Assembly: GCA_011389655.1 (NCBI GenBank)
Contig: JAABTX010000027.1
Location: 1 to 34,862, forward strand
Source: Thioalkalivibrio sp.
GTDB taxonomy: Bacteria; Pseudomonadota; Gammaproteobacteria; Ectothiorhodospirales; Ectothiorhodospiraceae
Length of the DNA stretch: 34,862 bases
Direction of reading: 5' to 3'
Part shown: piece by piece, positions 8,802 to 17,852 of the stretch
Position numbering within the stretch: the stretch's first letter is position 1
How the letters are laid out: the number at the start of each line of letters is the position of its first letter
Made by a program: the position numbers and the translations under genes
Notes under the pieces: model-generated
Seen by the model: only the letters and a program-made list of their open reading frames with translations
What the model was told of the DNA's origin: nothing
Database searches by the model: none

Positions 8802-8808
8802 GAGCGAC

Positions 8809-9318
8809 ATGGCGGAAAAAGACGATCTGAACCTGGCCGAGGGCACGGAGGCGGCGCAACCGAAGGGCAGGGCGCTGAAGTGGGTGGTGGTGATCCTGGT
8901 GGTGGTTCTGCTGGGCGGCGGCACCGTCGGCGGTGTCCTCTATTTCGCCCTCGGCGGCGACCAGGAGCTGGCCGATCCGGCCGCCGCGGAGACCAAGCGG
9001 CCGCTGGTCTACAAGGCCCTCGAGCCGGAGCTGCTCGGCAACATCGAGGGACCGGGGCGCATCCGCTTCGTGCAGGTGGGCGTGGTGATGGCGCTGCGCG
9101 ATCCGAAGGCGATGGAGGCGGTGGATCAGCACAGCCCGATGATCCGGAACGACCTGATCATGTTGCTCAGCGGCAAGAACTACGAGCAGCTCAACAGCGC
9201 GGAGGGCAAGGAGCAGACGCGCCAGGAGATGCTCGAGACGATCCGGGCCGTACTCGAGCGCAGCACCGGGGATCCCGGGGTCGAGTCGATCTACTTCACC
9301 TCCTTCGTGATGCAGTGA
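8809..9318 (+). CDS. fliL: Flagellar basal body-associated protein FliL
   Basis: 169 residues from the ATG at 8809, which follows GGAG; an earlier in-frame start at 8770 falls inside the promoter and is rejected. FliL is a single-pass inner-membrane protein that rings the stator and supports torque. A short cytoplasmic N-terminus precedes one transmembrane helix (about residues 25-46, VVVILVVVLLGGGTVGGVLY), then a periplasmic domain with the family pattern RFVQVGVVMALRDPKAMEAV and a C-terminal ESIYFTSFVMQ. It is the first gene of the sigma-54-driven fliLMNOPQR-flhB unit and lies 7 bases before fliM. Confidence 0.95.
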   Translation: MAEKDDLNLAEGTEAAQPKGRALKWVVVILVVVLLGGGTVGGVLYFALGGDQELADPAAAETKRPLVYKALEPELLGNIEGPGRIRFVQVGVVMALRDPKAMEAVDQHSPMIRNDLIMLLSGKNYEQLNSAEGKEQTRQEMLETIRAVLERSTGDPGVESIYFTSFVMQ

Positions 9319-9325
9319 GGCCGCG

Positions 9326-10306
9326 ATGGCACCCGAAGAACTGCTCTCCCAGGAAGAGATCGACGCCCTGCTAGAGGGCGTCGACAGCGGCGAGGTGGAC
9401 ACCGAGACGGACCTGCAGGCCCGCGACGGAATCGCGCGCCCCTACGACTTCACCAGCAAGGAGCGCATCGTCCGAGGACGGATGCCCACGCTGGAGATGA
9501 TCAACGAGCGCTTCGCCCGCTTCCTGCGCATCAGCCTCTTCCGGCTGATGCGCCGAAACGCGGAGATCGCGCTGAACGGCGTGCATATGACCAAGTTCTC
9601 GGAGTACGTCCACTCCCTGGCCGCGCCGACCAGCCTGAATACCGTGAAGGTCCGCCCGCTGCACGGGACGGCCCTGTTCGTGCTGGACCCGCAGCTGGTC
9701 TCGATCCTGGTCGACAACTTCTTCGGCGGCGATGGCCGCTACAGCGCGAAGATCGAGGACCGGGAGTTCACCGCGACCGAGATCCGGGTGATCCGGGTGA
9801 TGCTGGATCAGGTCTTCACCGACCTGAAGAAGGCGTGGACGCCGGTGATCGAGCTCGATTTCGAGTATGTCAGCTCGGAGGTGAATCCGGAGTACACCGG
9901 CATCGTGAGCCCGTCGGAGGTGGTGATGGTGATGAGCTTCCGGGTCGACCTCGATGGCGGCGGCGGCGACCTCCACGTGACCTTCCCCTATTTCATGATC
10001 GAACCGATTCGCGAGGTGCTCGACGCCGGCTTCCAGAGCGACCGTCCGGACCAGGACCAGCGCTGGGTCCGCGGCCTGCGCGACGAACTGGACACCGCCG
10101 AGGTCGAGGCCGTGGCGCTGCTGACGGAGGCCAGCCTGACGCTGGGGCAGGTGATGCGGCTGAAGGCGGGCGACATCATCCCGGTGGAACTCCCCCGGCA
10201 GCACCTGCTGCGCGCGGAGGGCATACCCGTCGCCCGCGGCCGCTTCGGGATCTCCGGCGGCAGGAACGCCATCCAGGTGACCGAGCGCATATCGCGCTCG
10301 AACTGA
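9326..10306 (+). CDS. fliM: Flagellar motor switch protein FliM
   Basis: 326 residues. FliM is the C-ring subunit that receives phospho-CheY and passes the switching signal to FliG. The N-terminal CheY-binding peptide is intact (LLSQEEIDALLEG), the FliG-contacting middle domain holds the GGDG loop (NFFGGDGRYS), and a C-terminal SpoA domain follows (EVEAVALLTEASLTLGQVMRL). The intact EIDALL peptide implies that a CheY exists elsewhere in the genome although no che genes lie in this cluster. Confidence 0.97.
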   Translation: MAPEELLSQEEIDALLEGVDSGEVDTETDLQARDGIARPYDFTSKERIVRGRMPTLEMINERFARFLRISLFRLMRRNAEIALNGVHMTKFSEYVHSLAAPTSLNTVKVRPLHGTALFVLDPQLVSILVDNFFGGDGRYSAKIEDREFTATEIRVIRVMLDQVFTDLKKAWTPVIELDFEYVSSEVNPEYTGIVSPSEVVMVMSFRVDLDGGGGDLHVTFPYFMIEPIREVLDAGFQSDRPDQDQRWVRGLRDELDTAEVEAVALLTEASLTLGQVMRLKAGDIIPVELPRQHLLRAEGIPVARGRFGISGGRNAIQVTERISRSN

Positions 10307-10327
10307 CCATTCAGAGGATCACGAGTC

Positions 10328-10771
10328 ATGAGCGACGACAAGAACCAGGACACCGGACAGGAACCGCCGGTCGACGCCTCCGCGTCCCGCAGGGGCCCCC
10401 AGGATGACGGCGCCGGTCACACCGGGGCGCGCGCTCCGGAACGCGAGTCCTTCGAGAAGGCGAGCTTCGAATCGCTGGCCGATGAGCCCCCGGTCTCGGG
10501 GAAGAGGGACGAAGCGAACCTGGAGGTGGTGCTGGATATCCCGGTGACCCTCTCCGCGGAGATCGGGCGAACCCGAATCGCGATCCGCAGCCTCCTGCAG
10601 CTCAACCAGGGATCGATCGTCGAACTGGACCGGCTGGCCGGGGAACCGCTGGACGTGTTCGTGAACGGCACACTGATCGCGCACGGCGAGGTCGTGGTGG
10701 TCAACGAGAAGTTCGGCATCCGGCTCACCGACGTGATCAGCCCCGCCGAGCGCGTGAAGAAGCTGAAGTGA
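10328..10771 (+). CDS. fliN: Flagellar motor switch protein FliN
   Basis: 147 residues. The first 65 or so are polar and poorly conserved; the remainder is a SpoA-type domain ([58 protein letters not shown]), the C-ring base module that also docks FliH-FliI during export. The stop codon overlaps the fliO start region (TGATG). No anomalies. Confidence 0.97.
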   Translation: MSDDKNQDTGQEPPVDASASRRGPQDDGAGHTGARAPERESFEKASFESLADEPPVSGKRDEANLEVVLDIPVTLSAEIGRTRIAIRSLLQLNQGSIVELDRLAGEPLDVFVNGTLIAHGEVVVVNEKFGIRLTDVISPAERVKKLK

Positions 10772-11271
10772 TGACGGTTCCCGGCAACAGACGGTGGCCC
10801 GGCGCCGCGCATCGGCGCCGCGGGGCCCGTGCCGCGGCCGCGGTGGTCGCGGTGCTGCTTCCGGGCACGCTGGCGGCCGAGGCCTCCGGGGGCGCATGGC
10901 CGGTCCCCGCCGGCGCCGGAATCGACGCCGCCTATCTGGCGCAGCTGCTGGTGGGGCTGATCGTGGTGATCGCGGCCATCCTGGTCCTGGCCTTCCTGAT
11001 GCGCCGGGTCGGGGGGGTGCAGTCGCGCCTGGGCAGCGACTTCCGGGTGCTGGGAGGCATCTCCCTGGGCTCGCGCGAGCGCATGGTGCTGGTCCAGGTG
11101 GGCGAACGGCAGCTGCTGGTCGGCGTGGCCCCGGGCCGCGTGCAGGCCCTGCACGTGCTGGAGGAGCCGATCCGCGTCGAGGGCCGGGCTGCGCAGGAGG
11201 GCGCCGCGCGCTCGGACTCCCCCTTCGCCCGCCGCCTGCGCGCGGCGCTGAACCGGGAGCAGACGCCATGA
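10771..11271 (+). CDS. fliO: Flagellar biosynthesis protein FliO
   Basis: 166 residues from the ATG at 10771; a GTG one codon earlier is possible. FliO is an assembly factor for the FliP pore. The N-terminus has an Arg-rich stretch and a hydrophobic segment resembling a signal sequence ending near AAEA, followed by a transmembrane helix ([20 protein letters not shown]) and the conserved soluble part ([36 protein letters not shown]). It overlaps fliN by one base and fliP by four (ATGA). Confidence 0.93.
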   Translation: MTVPGNRRWPGAAHRRRGARAAAAVVAVLLPGTLAAEASGGAWPVPAGAGIDAAYLAQLLVGLIVVIAAILVLAFLMRRVGGVQSRLGSDFRVLGGISLGSRERMVLVQVGERQLLVGVAPGRVQALHVLEEPIRVEGRAAQEGAARSDSPFARRLRAALNREQTP

Positions 11272-12017
11272 GGCTCGGCAATTTCGTGCTGCCGGTGCTG
11301 CTCCTGCTGGGTGTCTCGATCCAGCCGGCCTGGGGGCAGTCGGGTCTGGAGGTGCTGAACGTGACCACCGGCGCCGAGGGCGAGCAGACCTACTCGGTCA
11401 CGCTGCAGATCCTGATCCTGATGACCCTGCTCAGCCTGCTGCCGGCCGGTCTGATCATGCTGACCTCGTTCACCCGGATCATCATCGTGCTGGCCCTGCT
11501 GCGCCAGGGCCTCGGGACCCAGCAGACCCCCTCCAACCAGGTCCTGATCGGACTGGCGCTGTTCCTGACCCTGTTCGTGATGACGCCGGTCTTCGACCGG
11601 GTCCACTCGGCCGCGGTGGAACCCTACATGCAGGAGCAGCTGGGTCCGGAACAGGCGGTGGTCGAGGCGAGCGGTCCGATCCGCGAATTCATGCTGGCCC
11701 AGACCCGCGAGAACGACCTCGCGATGTTCGCCCGCATCAGCGGACGCGACGGTTTCGAGTCTCCGGACGACGTGCCCTTCACGCTGCTGATCGCGTCCTT
11801 CGTGACCAGTGAGCTGAAGACCGCCTTCCAGATCGGCTTCCTGATCCTGATCCCGTTTCTGATCATCGATCTCGTGGTGGCCGGCGTACTGATGTCGATG
11901 GGCATGGTGATGCTCTCGCCGCTGATCATCTCGCTGCCCTTCAAGGTGATGCTCTTCGTGCTGGTGGACGGGTGGGCGCTGATCATGGGCACCCTCGCCT
12001 CCAGTTTCTTCACATGA
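11268..12017 (+). CDS. fliP: Flagellar export gate protein FliP
   Basis: 249 residues from the ATG at 11268, which overlaps the fliO stop. The reading frame is open further upstream but has no FliP features there. A cleavable signal peptide ([15 protein letters not shown] to about AWGQ) is typical of FliP. Hydrophobic helices follow, with the conserved [20 protein letters not shown] and the C-terminal pair ([39 protein letters not shown]). FliP forms the five-subunit core of the export pore with FliQ and FliR. Confidence 0.97.
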   Translation: MRLGNFVLPVLLLLGVSIQPAWGQSGLEVLNVTTGAEGEQTYSVTLQILILMTLLSLLPAGLIMLTSFTRIIIVLALLRQGLGTQQTPSNQVLIGLALFLTLFVMTPVFDRVHSAAVEPYMQEQLGPEQAVVEASGPIREFMLAQTRENDLAMFARISGRDGFESPDDVPFTLLIASFVTSELKTAFQIGFLILIPFLIIDLVVAGVLMSMGMVMLSPLIISLPFKVMLFVLVDGWALIMGTLASSFFT

Positions 12018-12071
12018 ACCCCGCCGCGGCATTCGCGCCGGCGGCAGCCGTTGCCAGGAGGTGACCCGATC

Positions 12072-12341
12072 ATGACCCCCGAGACCGTCGTCGAGATCGG
12101 ACGCGAGGCACTGCTGGTGATGGTGCTGCTGAGCGCGCCGGTGCTGCTGACCGCGCTGGCGGTCGGGCTGGCGATCGGCATGATCCAGGCCGCCACCCAG
12201 ATCCAGGAGATGACCCTGTCGTTCATCCCGAAGCTGCTGGGGATGTTCGTGGCGCTGGCGCTTGCCGGCAACTGGATGCTGGGCCTGGTCGTCGACTACA
12301 CGCTGCGCCTGTACGAGGCGATCCCCGGAATGATCGGCTAG
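12072..12341 (+). CDS. fliQ: Flagellar export gate protein FliQ
   Basis: 89 residues, the standard length, with two hydrophobic helices (about residues 15-40 and 52-75) and the family pattern GLAIGMIQAATQIQEMTLSF and PKL. An AGGAGG ribosome binding site precedes the ATG at 12072; an upstream TTG at 12051 in frame is rejected because it overlaps that site. FliQ surrounds the FliP-FliR core of the export gate. Confidence 0.97.
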   Translation: MTPETVVEIGREALLVMVLLSAPVLLTALAVGLAIGMIQAATQIQEMTLSFIPKLLGMFVALALAGNWMLGLVVDYTLRLYEAIPGMIG

Positions 12342-12365
12342 ACGGGCACCCGGGAGACCGCGAGG

Positions 12366-13139
12366 ATGCACTTCACCACCGCCGAGATCACCGCCTGGGT
12401 CGGGTCGCTCCTGTGGCCCTTCCTGCGGATTGGCGCGATGCTGATCGCCGCGCCGCTGTTCGGCGCGCGCATGGTGACGGTGCGGATCCGGCTCGCCTTC
12501 GCCCTGCTGCTCGCGCTGATCGTGGCGCCGCTGATCCCGTTGCCGCCGGCGGTGGAGCCCCTGAGTCTCGCCGGGCTGGTGATCAGCGTGCAGCAGATCC
12601 TGATCGGCCTGACCATCGGCTTCGTGCTGCAGATGGTCTTCAGCGCGATGACGCAGGCCGGCGAGACCATCGCGCTGTCCATGGGCCTCGGCTTCGCGTC
12701 GATGATGGACCCGCAGCAGGGCGTGCAGGTCCCCGTGGTCTCCAGCTATTTCGTGATCATGTCGACGCTGATCTTTCTCGCGCTGAACGGTCACGTGGCG
12801 CTGATCGAACTGACCCTGATGAGCTTCCACAGCATGCCCATCGCGGTCGACGGGATCGTGCGGGCGGATCTCTGGGCCCTGGTGAGCTGGGGCAGCACCA
12901 TGTTCGTCTACGGGCTGCTGGTGGCCCTGCCTGCGGTGGCCGCCATGCTGCTGGTGAACCTTGCCATGGGCGTGGTCACGCGCGCGGCGCCGCAGCTGAA
13001 CATCTTCGCGGTGGGTTTCCCGATGATGATCCTGCTCGGCTTCGTGCTGCTGTTGCTCACGCTGCCGGTACTGGTGCCGCAGTTCACCGAACTCCTCGCC
13101 GACGGCTTCACGCTGATCGGTCAGACCACCGGGCGCTAG
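12366..13139 (+). CDS. fliR: Flagellar export gate protein FliR
   Basis: 257 residues with about six hydrophobic helices, as expected for FliR, the single-copy subunit that closes the FliP-FliQ-FliR pore. Family features include FLRIGAMLIAAPLFGAR near the N-terminus, QAGETIALSMGLGFASMMDP in the middle, and the C-terminal LNIFAVGFPMMILLGF. It ends 3 bases before flhB, so the two are likely co-translated. Confidence 0.97.
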   Translation: MHFTTAEITAWVGSLLWPFLRIGAMLIAAPLFGARMVTVRIRLAFALLLALIVAPLIPLPPAVEPLSLAGLVISVQQILIGLTIGFVLQMVFSAMTQAGETIALSMGLGFASMMDPQQGVQVPVVSSYFVIMSTLIFLALNGHVALIELTLMSFHSMPIAVDGIVRADLWALVSWGSTMFVYGLLVALPAVAAMLLVNLAMGVVTRAAPQLNIFAVGFPMMILLGFVLLLLTLPVLVPQFTELLADGFTLIGQTTGR

Positions 13140-13142
13140 GCG

Positions 13143-14294
13143 ATGGCCGAGAACGACACCTCCCAGGAGAAGACCGAGCAACCGACCCCGAAGCGGTTGC
13201 GCGAGGCCCAGGAGAAGGGGCAGGTCGCGAACTCGCGCGAGCTGAACACCACCCTGGTGCTGCTCGCGGGTGCCGGGGGTCTGCTGCTGATGGGCGGACC
13301 CATCTTCGCGGGTCTGCAGGAGATCCTGCGGCGCAGCTGGACATTGGAACGCGAGCTGCTGTTCGATCCCGGCGCGCTGCACACGATGCTGCAGATGCGC
13401 ATCACCGAGGGGCTCGTGATGCTCCTGCCGCTGTTCCTGGTGCTGATGATCGCCGCCGTGCTCGGCCCGGTCGCACTGGGCGGCGGCCGGTTCTCGGCCA
13501 AGGCGGCGGCGCCGAAGTGGAGCAAGCTGAACCCGGGCTCGGGCCTGAAGCGCATCTTCTCGCTGCAGGGGCTGATGGAGTTCGGCAAGACACTGGTCAA
13601 GTTCGTGCTGATCGCGGCAATCTCCGGCGCGCTGCTGTGGCAGCTCTCGGACTCGCTGATCGGACTCGGGCACCAGCCGCTGGAGCGCGGGCTGATGCAC
13701 GCGGGCTACATGATCGGCTGGACCTTCCTGACCCTGTCCGCGACCCTGATCCTGGTCGCGCTGGTGGACGTGCCCTTCCAGCTCTGGAACCACCACAAGG
13801 AGCTGCGCATGACCAAGCAGCAGGTCAAGGACGAATTCAAGGAGACCGAGGGCAAGCCCGAGGTCAAGAGCCGGATCCGGCAGACCCAGCAGGAGATGGC
13901 GTCGCGGCGCATGATGGCCGAGGTGCCGAAGGCGGACGTGGTGGTCACCAACCCGACGCACTACGCGGTGGCGCTGCGCTACGACCAGGAGGGCATGCGG
14001 GCGCCGCGGGTCGTGGCCAAGGGCGCGGACCTGGTGGCGGCCGAGATCCGCGAACGGGCCCGTGCGGCGGGGGTGCCGCTGTTCTCGGCGCCGCCGCTGG
14101 CCCGGGCCCTGTACTTCAGCACCCGCGTGGACCAGGAGATTCCGGCGGGGCTGTACGTCGCGGTGGCCCACGTGCTGGCCTACGTCTACCAGCTGCGGAC
14201 CGCCGGCCAGGCGGGCGCGCGCCAGCCCGAACCGCCGACCGACCTTCCCGTGCCCGACGAGCTGCAGCGGCGCGCGCGCCCGCCAGAGGACTGA
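13143..14294 (+). CDS. flhB: Flagellar export switch protein FlhB
   Basis: 383 residues. FlhB sits at the export gate and changes specificity from rod/hook to filament substrates after self-cleavage. The N-terminus has the hallmark EKTEQPTPKRLREAQEKGQV, followed by four hydrophobic helices and the linker region MTKQQVKDEFKETEGKPEVK. The autocleavage motif NPTH is intact at about residues 270-273 (VVVTNPTHYAVAL). The polar C-terminal tail after about residue 355 is variable. It lies 3 bases before flhA. Confidence 0.98.
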   Translation: MAENDTSQEKTEQPTPKRLREAQEKGQVANSRELNTTLVLLAGAGGLLLMGGPIFAGLQEILRRSWTLERELLFDPGALHTMLQMRITEGLVMLLPLFLVLMIAAVLGPVALGGGRFSAKAAAPKWSKLNPGSGLKRIFSLQGLMEFGKTLVKFVLIAAISGALLWQLSDSLIGLGHQPLERGLMHAGYMIGWTFLTLSATLILVALVDVPFQLWNHHKELRMTKQQVKDEFKETEGKPEVKSRIRQTQQEMASRRMMAEVPKADVVVTNPTHYAVALRYDQEGMRAPRVVAKGADLVAAEIRERARAAGVPLFSAPPLARALYFSTRVDQEIPAGLYVAVAHVLAYVYQLRTAGQAGARQPEPPTDLPVPDELQRRARPPED

Positions 14295-14297
14295 TCG

Positions 14298-16388
14298 ATG
14301 AACGCCTTCGCGAACGCCCTTCGACACGTCGGCAAGGCCGGCATGGTCACGCCGCTGCTGCTGATGGCGCTGCTCACCATGCTGGTGATCCCGCTGCCGC
14401 CGCTGGCGCTCGACGTGCTGTTCACCTTCAACATCGCGCTGTCCCTGGTGGTGATCCTGGTCGCGGTGTACACCCCGCGTCCGCTCGAGTTCGCGGTCTT
14501 TCCCACCGTGCTGCTGGTGGCCACGCTGCTGCGCCTGGCGCTGAACGTCGCCTCCACGCGGGTGATCCTGCTGAACGGGCACACCGGGACCGAGGCGGCG
14601 GGCAACGTGATCCAGGCCTTCGGCGACTTCGTGGTGGGCGGCAATTACGCGGTCGGCCTGGTGGTGTTCCTGATCCTGGTGATCATCAACTTCGTGGTGG
14701 TGACCAAGGGCGCCGGGCGGGTGTCCGAGGTCAGTGCGCGCTTCACCCTGGACGCGATGCCCGGGAAGCAGATGGCCATCGACGCGGATCTGAACTCGGG
14801 CCTGATCTCGCAGGACGAGGCGCGCCGGCGCCGCGACGAGGTGGCGCAGGAGGCGGACTTCTACGGTTCGATGGACGGTGCGAGCAAGTTCGTGCGCGGC
14901 GACGCGATCGCCGGCATCCTGATCCTCGCGATCAACGTGATCGGCGGTCTGGTGATCGGCACCATGCAGCACGCGATGGCCCTGGAGGACGCGGCGACGA
15001 ACTACGTGCTGCTGACCATCGGCGACGGACTGGTGGCGCAGATCCCGTCGCTGCTGCTGTCCTCGGCCACCGCGATCATCGTCACCCGCGTCTCCGCCTC
15101 CCAGGACATGGGCCGGCAGGTCTTCCAGCAGATGTTCGAGACCCCGAAGGCGATGTATGTCGCCGCGGGCGTGGTCGGTTCCCTCGGCCTGGTGCCGGGG
15201 ATGCCGAACATGGTCTTCGTCTCGCTCGCCGGCCTGATGGCCTCGAGCGCCTACCTCACCGCCCAGCGCCGGGCCGCGGAGGCGGCGGACCTGGAGCCGG
15301 TGGTGACCTCCGGCCCGCCCTCGAGCCCCGAGCTGCGCGACCTGTCGTGGGAGGACGTGCCCCCGGTCGACCTGGTCGGCCTGGAGGTCGGCTATCGGCT
15401 GATCCCGCTGGTGGACCGCAGCCAGGGCGGACAGCTGATGGGGCGCATCAAGGGCGTAAGACGCAAGCTCTCCCAGGAACTGGGCTTCCTGATCCAGCCG
15501 GTGCACATCCGCGACGACCTGGATCTCGGCCCGAACCACTACCGCGTCACGCTGACCGGCGTGACCGTCGGCGAGGGGGAGGTCTTCCCGGACCAGGAAC
15601 TGGCGATCAATCCCGGACGCGTCTTCGGCGAGATCCAGGGAACGGCGACCAAGGATCCGACCTTCGGACTGGAGGCGGTCTGGATCGATCCCGCGCTGCG
15701 CGAGCAGGCGCAGGGCCTCGGTTACACGGTCGTCGACGCCGGTACGGTCGTGGCCACGCACCTGTCGCAGGTGCTCAAGGAACACGCGCAGAAGCTCCTG
15801 GGCCACGAGGAGGTCCAGCACATGCTGGACGCGCTGGCGCGGCAGTCGCCGAAGCTGGTGGAGAACCTGGTGCCGAAGACCATCGGTCTGGGCGTGGTGC
15901 TGCGCGTGATGCAGAACCTGCTGGAGGAGCAGGTCTCTATCCGGGACACCCGGACCATCGCCGAAACCTTGGCGGAACACGGCGCCAAGAGTCAGGATCC
16001 CGGCGTTCTGACCGCCGCCGTCCGGGTCTCGCTGTCGCCCGCGATCGTGCAGAACATCGCGGGGACCGCGTCGGAGCTGCCGCTGATCGCGCTCGACCCG
16101 TCACTGGAACAGATCTTGCAGAAATCCGCTCAGGCGGCCGGCGGCAGCGGCCCGGGCATCGAACCCGGACTCGCCGAGCGGCTCCAGAAGTCCATCGCCG
16201 AGGCCGCCCAGCGGCAGGAGATGGCGGGAGAGCCCACCGTGGTGGTGGTCTCTCCGGACATCCGGGTCTGGGTGTCGCGCTGGCTGAGATCGGCCGTGAG
16301 AGGGCTGCATGTGCTGGCCTACACGGAGATCCCGGACACCAGGCGGATCCGCGTGGTGGCCACGGTGGGACGGGAAGAACGCAAGTAG
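14298..16388 (+). CDS. flhA: Flagellar export gate protein FlhA
   Basis: 696 residues, standard for FlhA. The N-terminal half has about eight transmembrane helices and the FHIPEP signature region (ARFTLDAMPGKQMAIDADLN); the cytoplasmic C-terminal half forms the nonameric ring that docks chaperone-substrate complexes. The segment WIDPALREQAQGLGYTVVDAG is typical of this domain. It is tightly linked to flhB (3-base gap). The next clear gene, flhF, begins 138 bases downstream. Confidence 0.98.
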   Translation: MNAFANALRHVGKAGMVTPLLLMALLTMLVIPLPPLALDVLFTFNIALSLVVILVAVYTPRPLEFAVFPTVLLVATLLRLALNVASTRVILLNGHTGTEAAGNVIQAFGDFVVGGNYAVGLVVFLILVIINFVVVTKGAGRVSEVSARFTLDAMPGKQMAIDADLNSGLISQDEARRRRDEVAQEADFYGSMDGASKFVRGDAIAGILILAINVIGGLVIGTMQHAMALEDAATNYVLLTIGDGLVAQIPSLLLSSATAIIVTRVSASQDMGRQVFQQMFETPKAMYVAAGVVGSLGLVPGMPNMVFVSLAGLMASSAYLTAQRRAAEAADLEPVVTSGPPSSPELRDLSWEDVPPVDLVGLEVGYRLIPLVDRSQGGQLMGRIKGVRRKLSQELGFLIQPVHIRDDLDLGPNHYRVTLTGVTVGEGEVFPDQELAINPGRVFGEIQGTATKDPTFGLEAVWIDPALREQAQGLGYTVVDAGTVVATHLSQVLKEHAQKLLGHEEVQHMLDALARQSPKLVENLVPKTIGLGVVLRVMQNLLEEQVSIRDTRTIAETLAEHGAKSQDPGVLTAAVRVSLSPAIVQNIAGTASELPLIALDPSLEQILQKSAQAAGGSGPGIEPGLAERLQKSIAEAAQRQEMAGEPTVVVVSPDIRVWVSRWLRSAVRGLHVLAYTEIPDTRRIRVVATVGREERK

Positions 16389-16398
16389 GGGGGCGACG

Positions 16399-16530
16399 AT
16401 GAACGGAACCGAGATTGCGACTGGATGGCGGCAGGGCTGCCGCGGCACGGCAATGCGGTCCCGCTACGGTGCCGGCCGGTCGCGGCGGGCCGCGGTCGAC
16501 GCAGCCGCCACTGAGTATCCGGAATCATGA
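16399..16530 (+). CDS. Possible 43-residue ORF coupled to flhF
   Basis: The flhA-flhF gap holds an ATG at 16399 preceded by AGGGGGG (spacing 5). The 43-codon frame ends in TGA overlapping the flhF ATG (ATGA at 16527-16530). The peptide is Arg-rich, with no membrane segment and no motif I recognise; its composition could simply reflect GC-rich DNA. The good ribosome binding site and exact stop/start overlap support a leader or coupling peptide for flhF, but conservation is unknown. Confidence 0.3.
   Translation: MNGTEIATGWRQGCRGTAMRSRYGAGRSRRAAVDAAATEYPES
16426..16440 (+). promoter_or_regulatory. Weak sigma-54-like element upstream of flhF
   Basis: TGGCGGCAGGGCTGC keeps the GG-N10-GC spacing and the TGGC and TGC cores, but not the ACG and TTGC consensus bases. 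flhF is sigma-54-dependent in Pseudomonas, which makes the place sensible, yet GG-N10-GC is common by chance in DNA this rich in G and C. Confidence 0.25.
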
Positions 16531-17852
16531 AGATCCGGCGCTTTTTCGCACCGGACATGCGCCAGGCGATCCGGCTGGTGCGGGACGAGCAGGGACCCGA
16601 GGCGGTGATCCTCTCCAGCCGCCGGGTGGAGAGCGGGGTCGAACTCGTGACTGCGGTGGACTACGACGAGTCCGCCTTCAGCGCCGCCGAGCCGGCCGGC
16701 AGCCATCCGCTCGATTCGGTCTGCGAGCCGGATCCCGGGCGGCTGCCGGAACCCGACGCCGAGCCATCGCCGGAGGGCCCGGCGGACGTCTCGGCGGACG
16801 TCTCGGCGGCCGGGGACGTGGAGATGCTGGAGCCACTCAGGGTGCGCGAGGCGCCGCCTCCGGCGCCGCGGGCGACGCTGGAGCGCCCGGAGCGGGAACC
16901 GGCACGTAGCGAGAGCCCCACGCTGGCGGCGATGCAGCGCGAGATCGAACACCTGCGCTCGATGCTGGAGGGTCAGCTGGCCAGCCTCGGCTGGAACGAC
17001 CTCCGCCGGCGCGAGCCCGGACGCGCCCGGATCATCCGCCGCCTGGAACGGCTGGGTATCGAGGAGGGGCTGGCCCGGGCGGTCGCCGCGGACGTCTCCG
17101 ACACGGAAGCCGGAGACGCCGCCTGGCGCGAGGCGCTGGACCGCCTCGCGGGGCGGATCCGGGTCGCGCCCGAGACGTCGCTGGAGGGCGAGGGTATCAT
17201 CGCGCTGGTCGGGCCGAATGGCGTGGGCAAGACCACCACCGTCGCGAAACTGGCGGCACGTGAGGTGCGGCGGCACGGGGCCGGGTCCGTGGCCCTGGTG
17301 ACCACCGATGCCTACCGGATCGGGGCCCACCGCCAGCTGCAGACCTTCGGCCAGATACTGGACGTGCCGGTGTTCCTGGCACAGACGGGTCAGGAGCTCG
17401 GGGACGTGCTGATGGGGCTGGGGGACAAGCGTCGGGTGTTCGTCGATACTGCCGGCATGGGCCAGCGCGACCTGCGGATCGCCGAGGAGCTGGCCGGACT
17501 GGCGGCGCTGCCGAGTCTGCGCAGCCTGCTGGTGGTCGCGGCCACCACGCAGCAGCAGGTGCTGCGGGAGACCTTCCGCTCCTTCGACTGCCTGCGTCCG
17601 GCCGGTGCGGTGGTCACCCGGCTGGACGAGGCGGCAAGCCTCGGACCCCTGCTCTCGGCCCTGTGTGCCGCCGACCTGCCGCTGATGTACCTGAGCGGCG
17701 GGCAGCGGGTGCCCGAGGATCTGCAGCCGGCGAGGGCGGCGCGGCTGGTCGGCCGCGCGGTCGCACTGGCATCCGAAACCCCCGAGGAGCGCGTGCCGGG
17801 TGACCCGCGTGTCCTCCACAACCCGGATTCTGACAACCATGTATCAGCGTGA
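16527..17852 (+). CDS. flhF: Flagellar placement GTPase FlhF
   Basis: 441 residues. FlhF is an SRP-family GTPase that sets the polar site of flagellum assembly. The N-terminus (MKIRRFFAPDMRQAIRLVRD) is conserved. Residues about 70-140 form a low-complexity B domain containing an exact 12-base tandem repeat (16782-16805, giving ADVS twice). The NG domain carries the P-loop GPNGVGKTTT, the DAYRIGAHRQLQ motif, VDTAGMGQRD and a late TRLDEA nucleotide-specificity motif. The 3' end overlaps fleN by 14 bases, and the start overlaps the stop of a possible small ORF. Confidence 0.96.
   Translation: MKIRRFFAPDMRQAIRLVRDEQGPEAVILSSRRVESGVELVTAVDYDESAFSAAEPAGSHPLDSVCEPDPGRLPEPDAEPSPEGPADVSADVSAAGDVEMLEPLRVREAPPPAPRATLERPEREPARSESPTLAAMQREIEHLRSMLEGQLASLGWNDLRRREPGRARIIRRLERLGIEEGLARAVAADVSDTEAGDAAWREALDRLAGRIRVAPETSLEGEGIIALVGPNGVGKTTTVAKLAAREVRRHGAGSVALVTTDAYRIGAHRQLQTFGQILDVPVFLAQTGQELGDVLMGLGDKRRVFVDTAGMGQRDLRIAEELAGLAALPSLRSLLVVAATTQQQVLRETFRSFDCLRPAGAVVTRLDEAASLGPLLSALCAADLPLMYLSGGQRVPEDLQPARAARLVGRAVALASETPEERVPGDPRVLHNPDSDNHVSA

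Noticed and set aside
10932-15980. A 5-kb open frame on the minus strand across fliO to flhA
   Set aside because: It lies antisense to well-recognised flagellar genes, is rich in His, Arg and Gln, and has no domain; it results from high GC at third codon positions.
12413-16402. A 1,329-codon plus-strand frame across fliR, flhB and flhA
   Set aside because: Out of frame with three conserved genes, and its translation is Arg/Gly/Ala low complexity.
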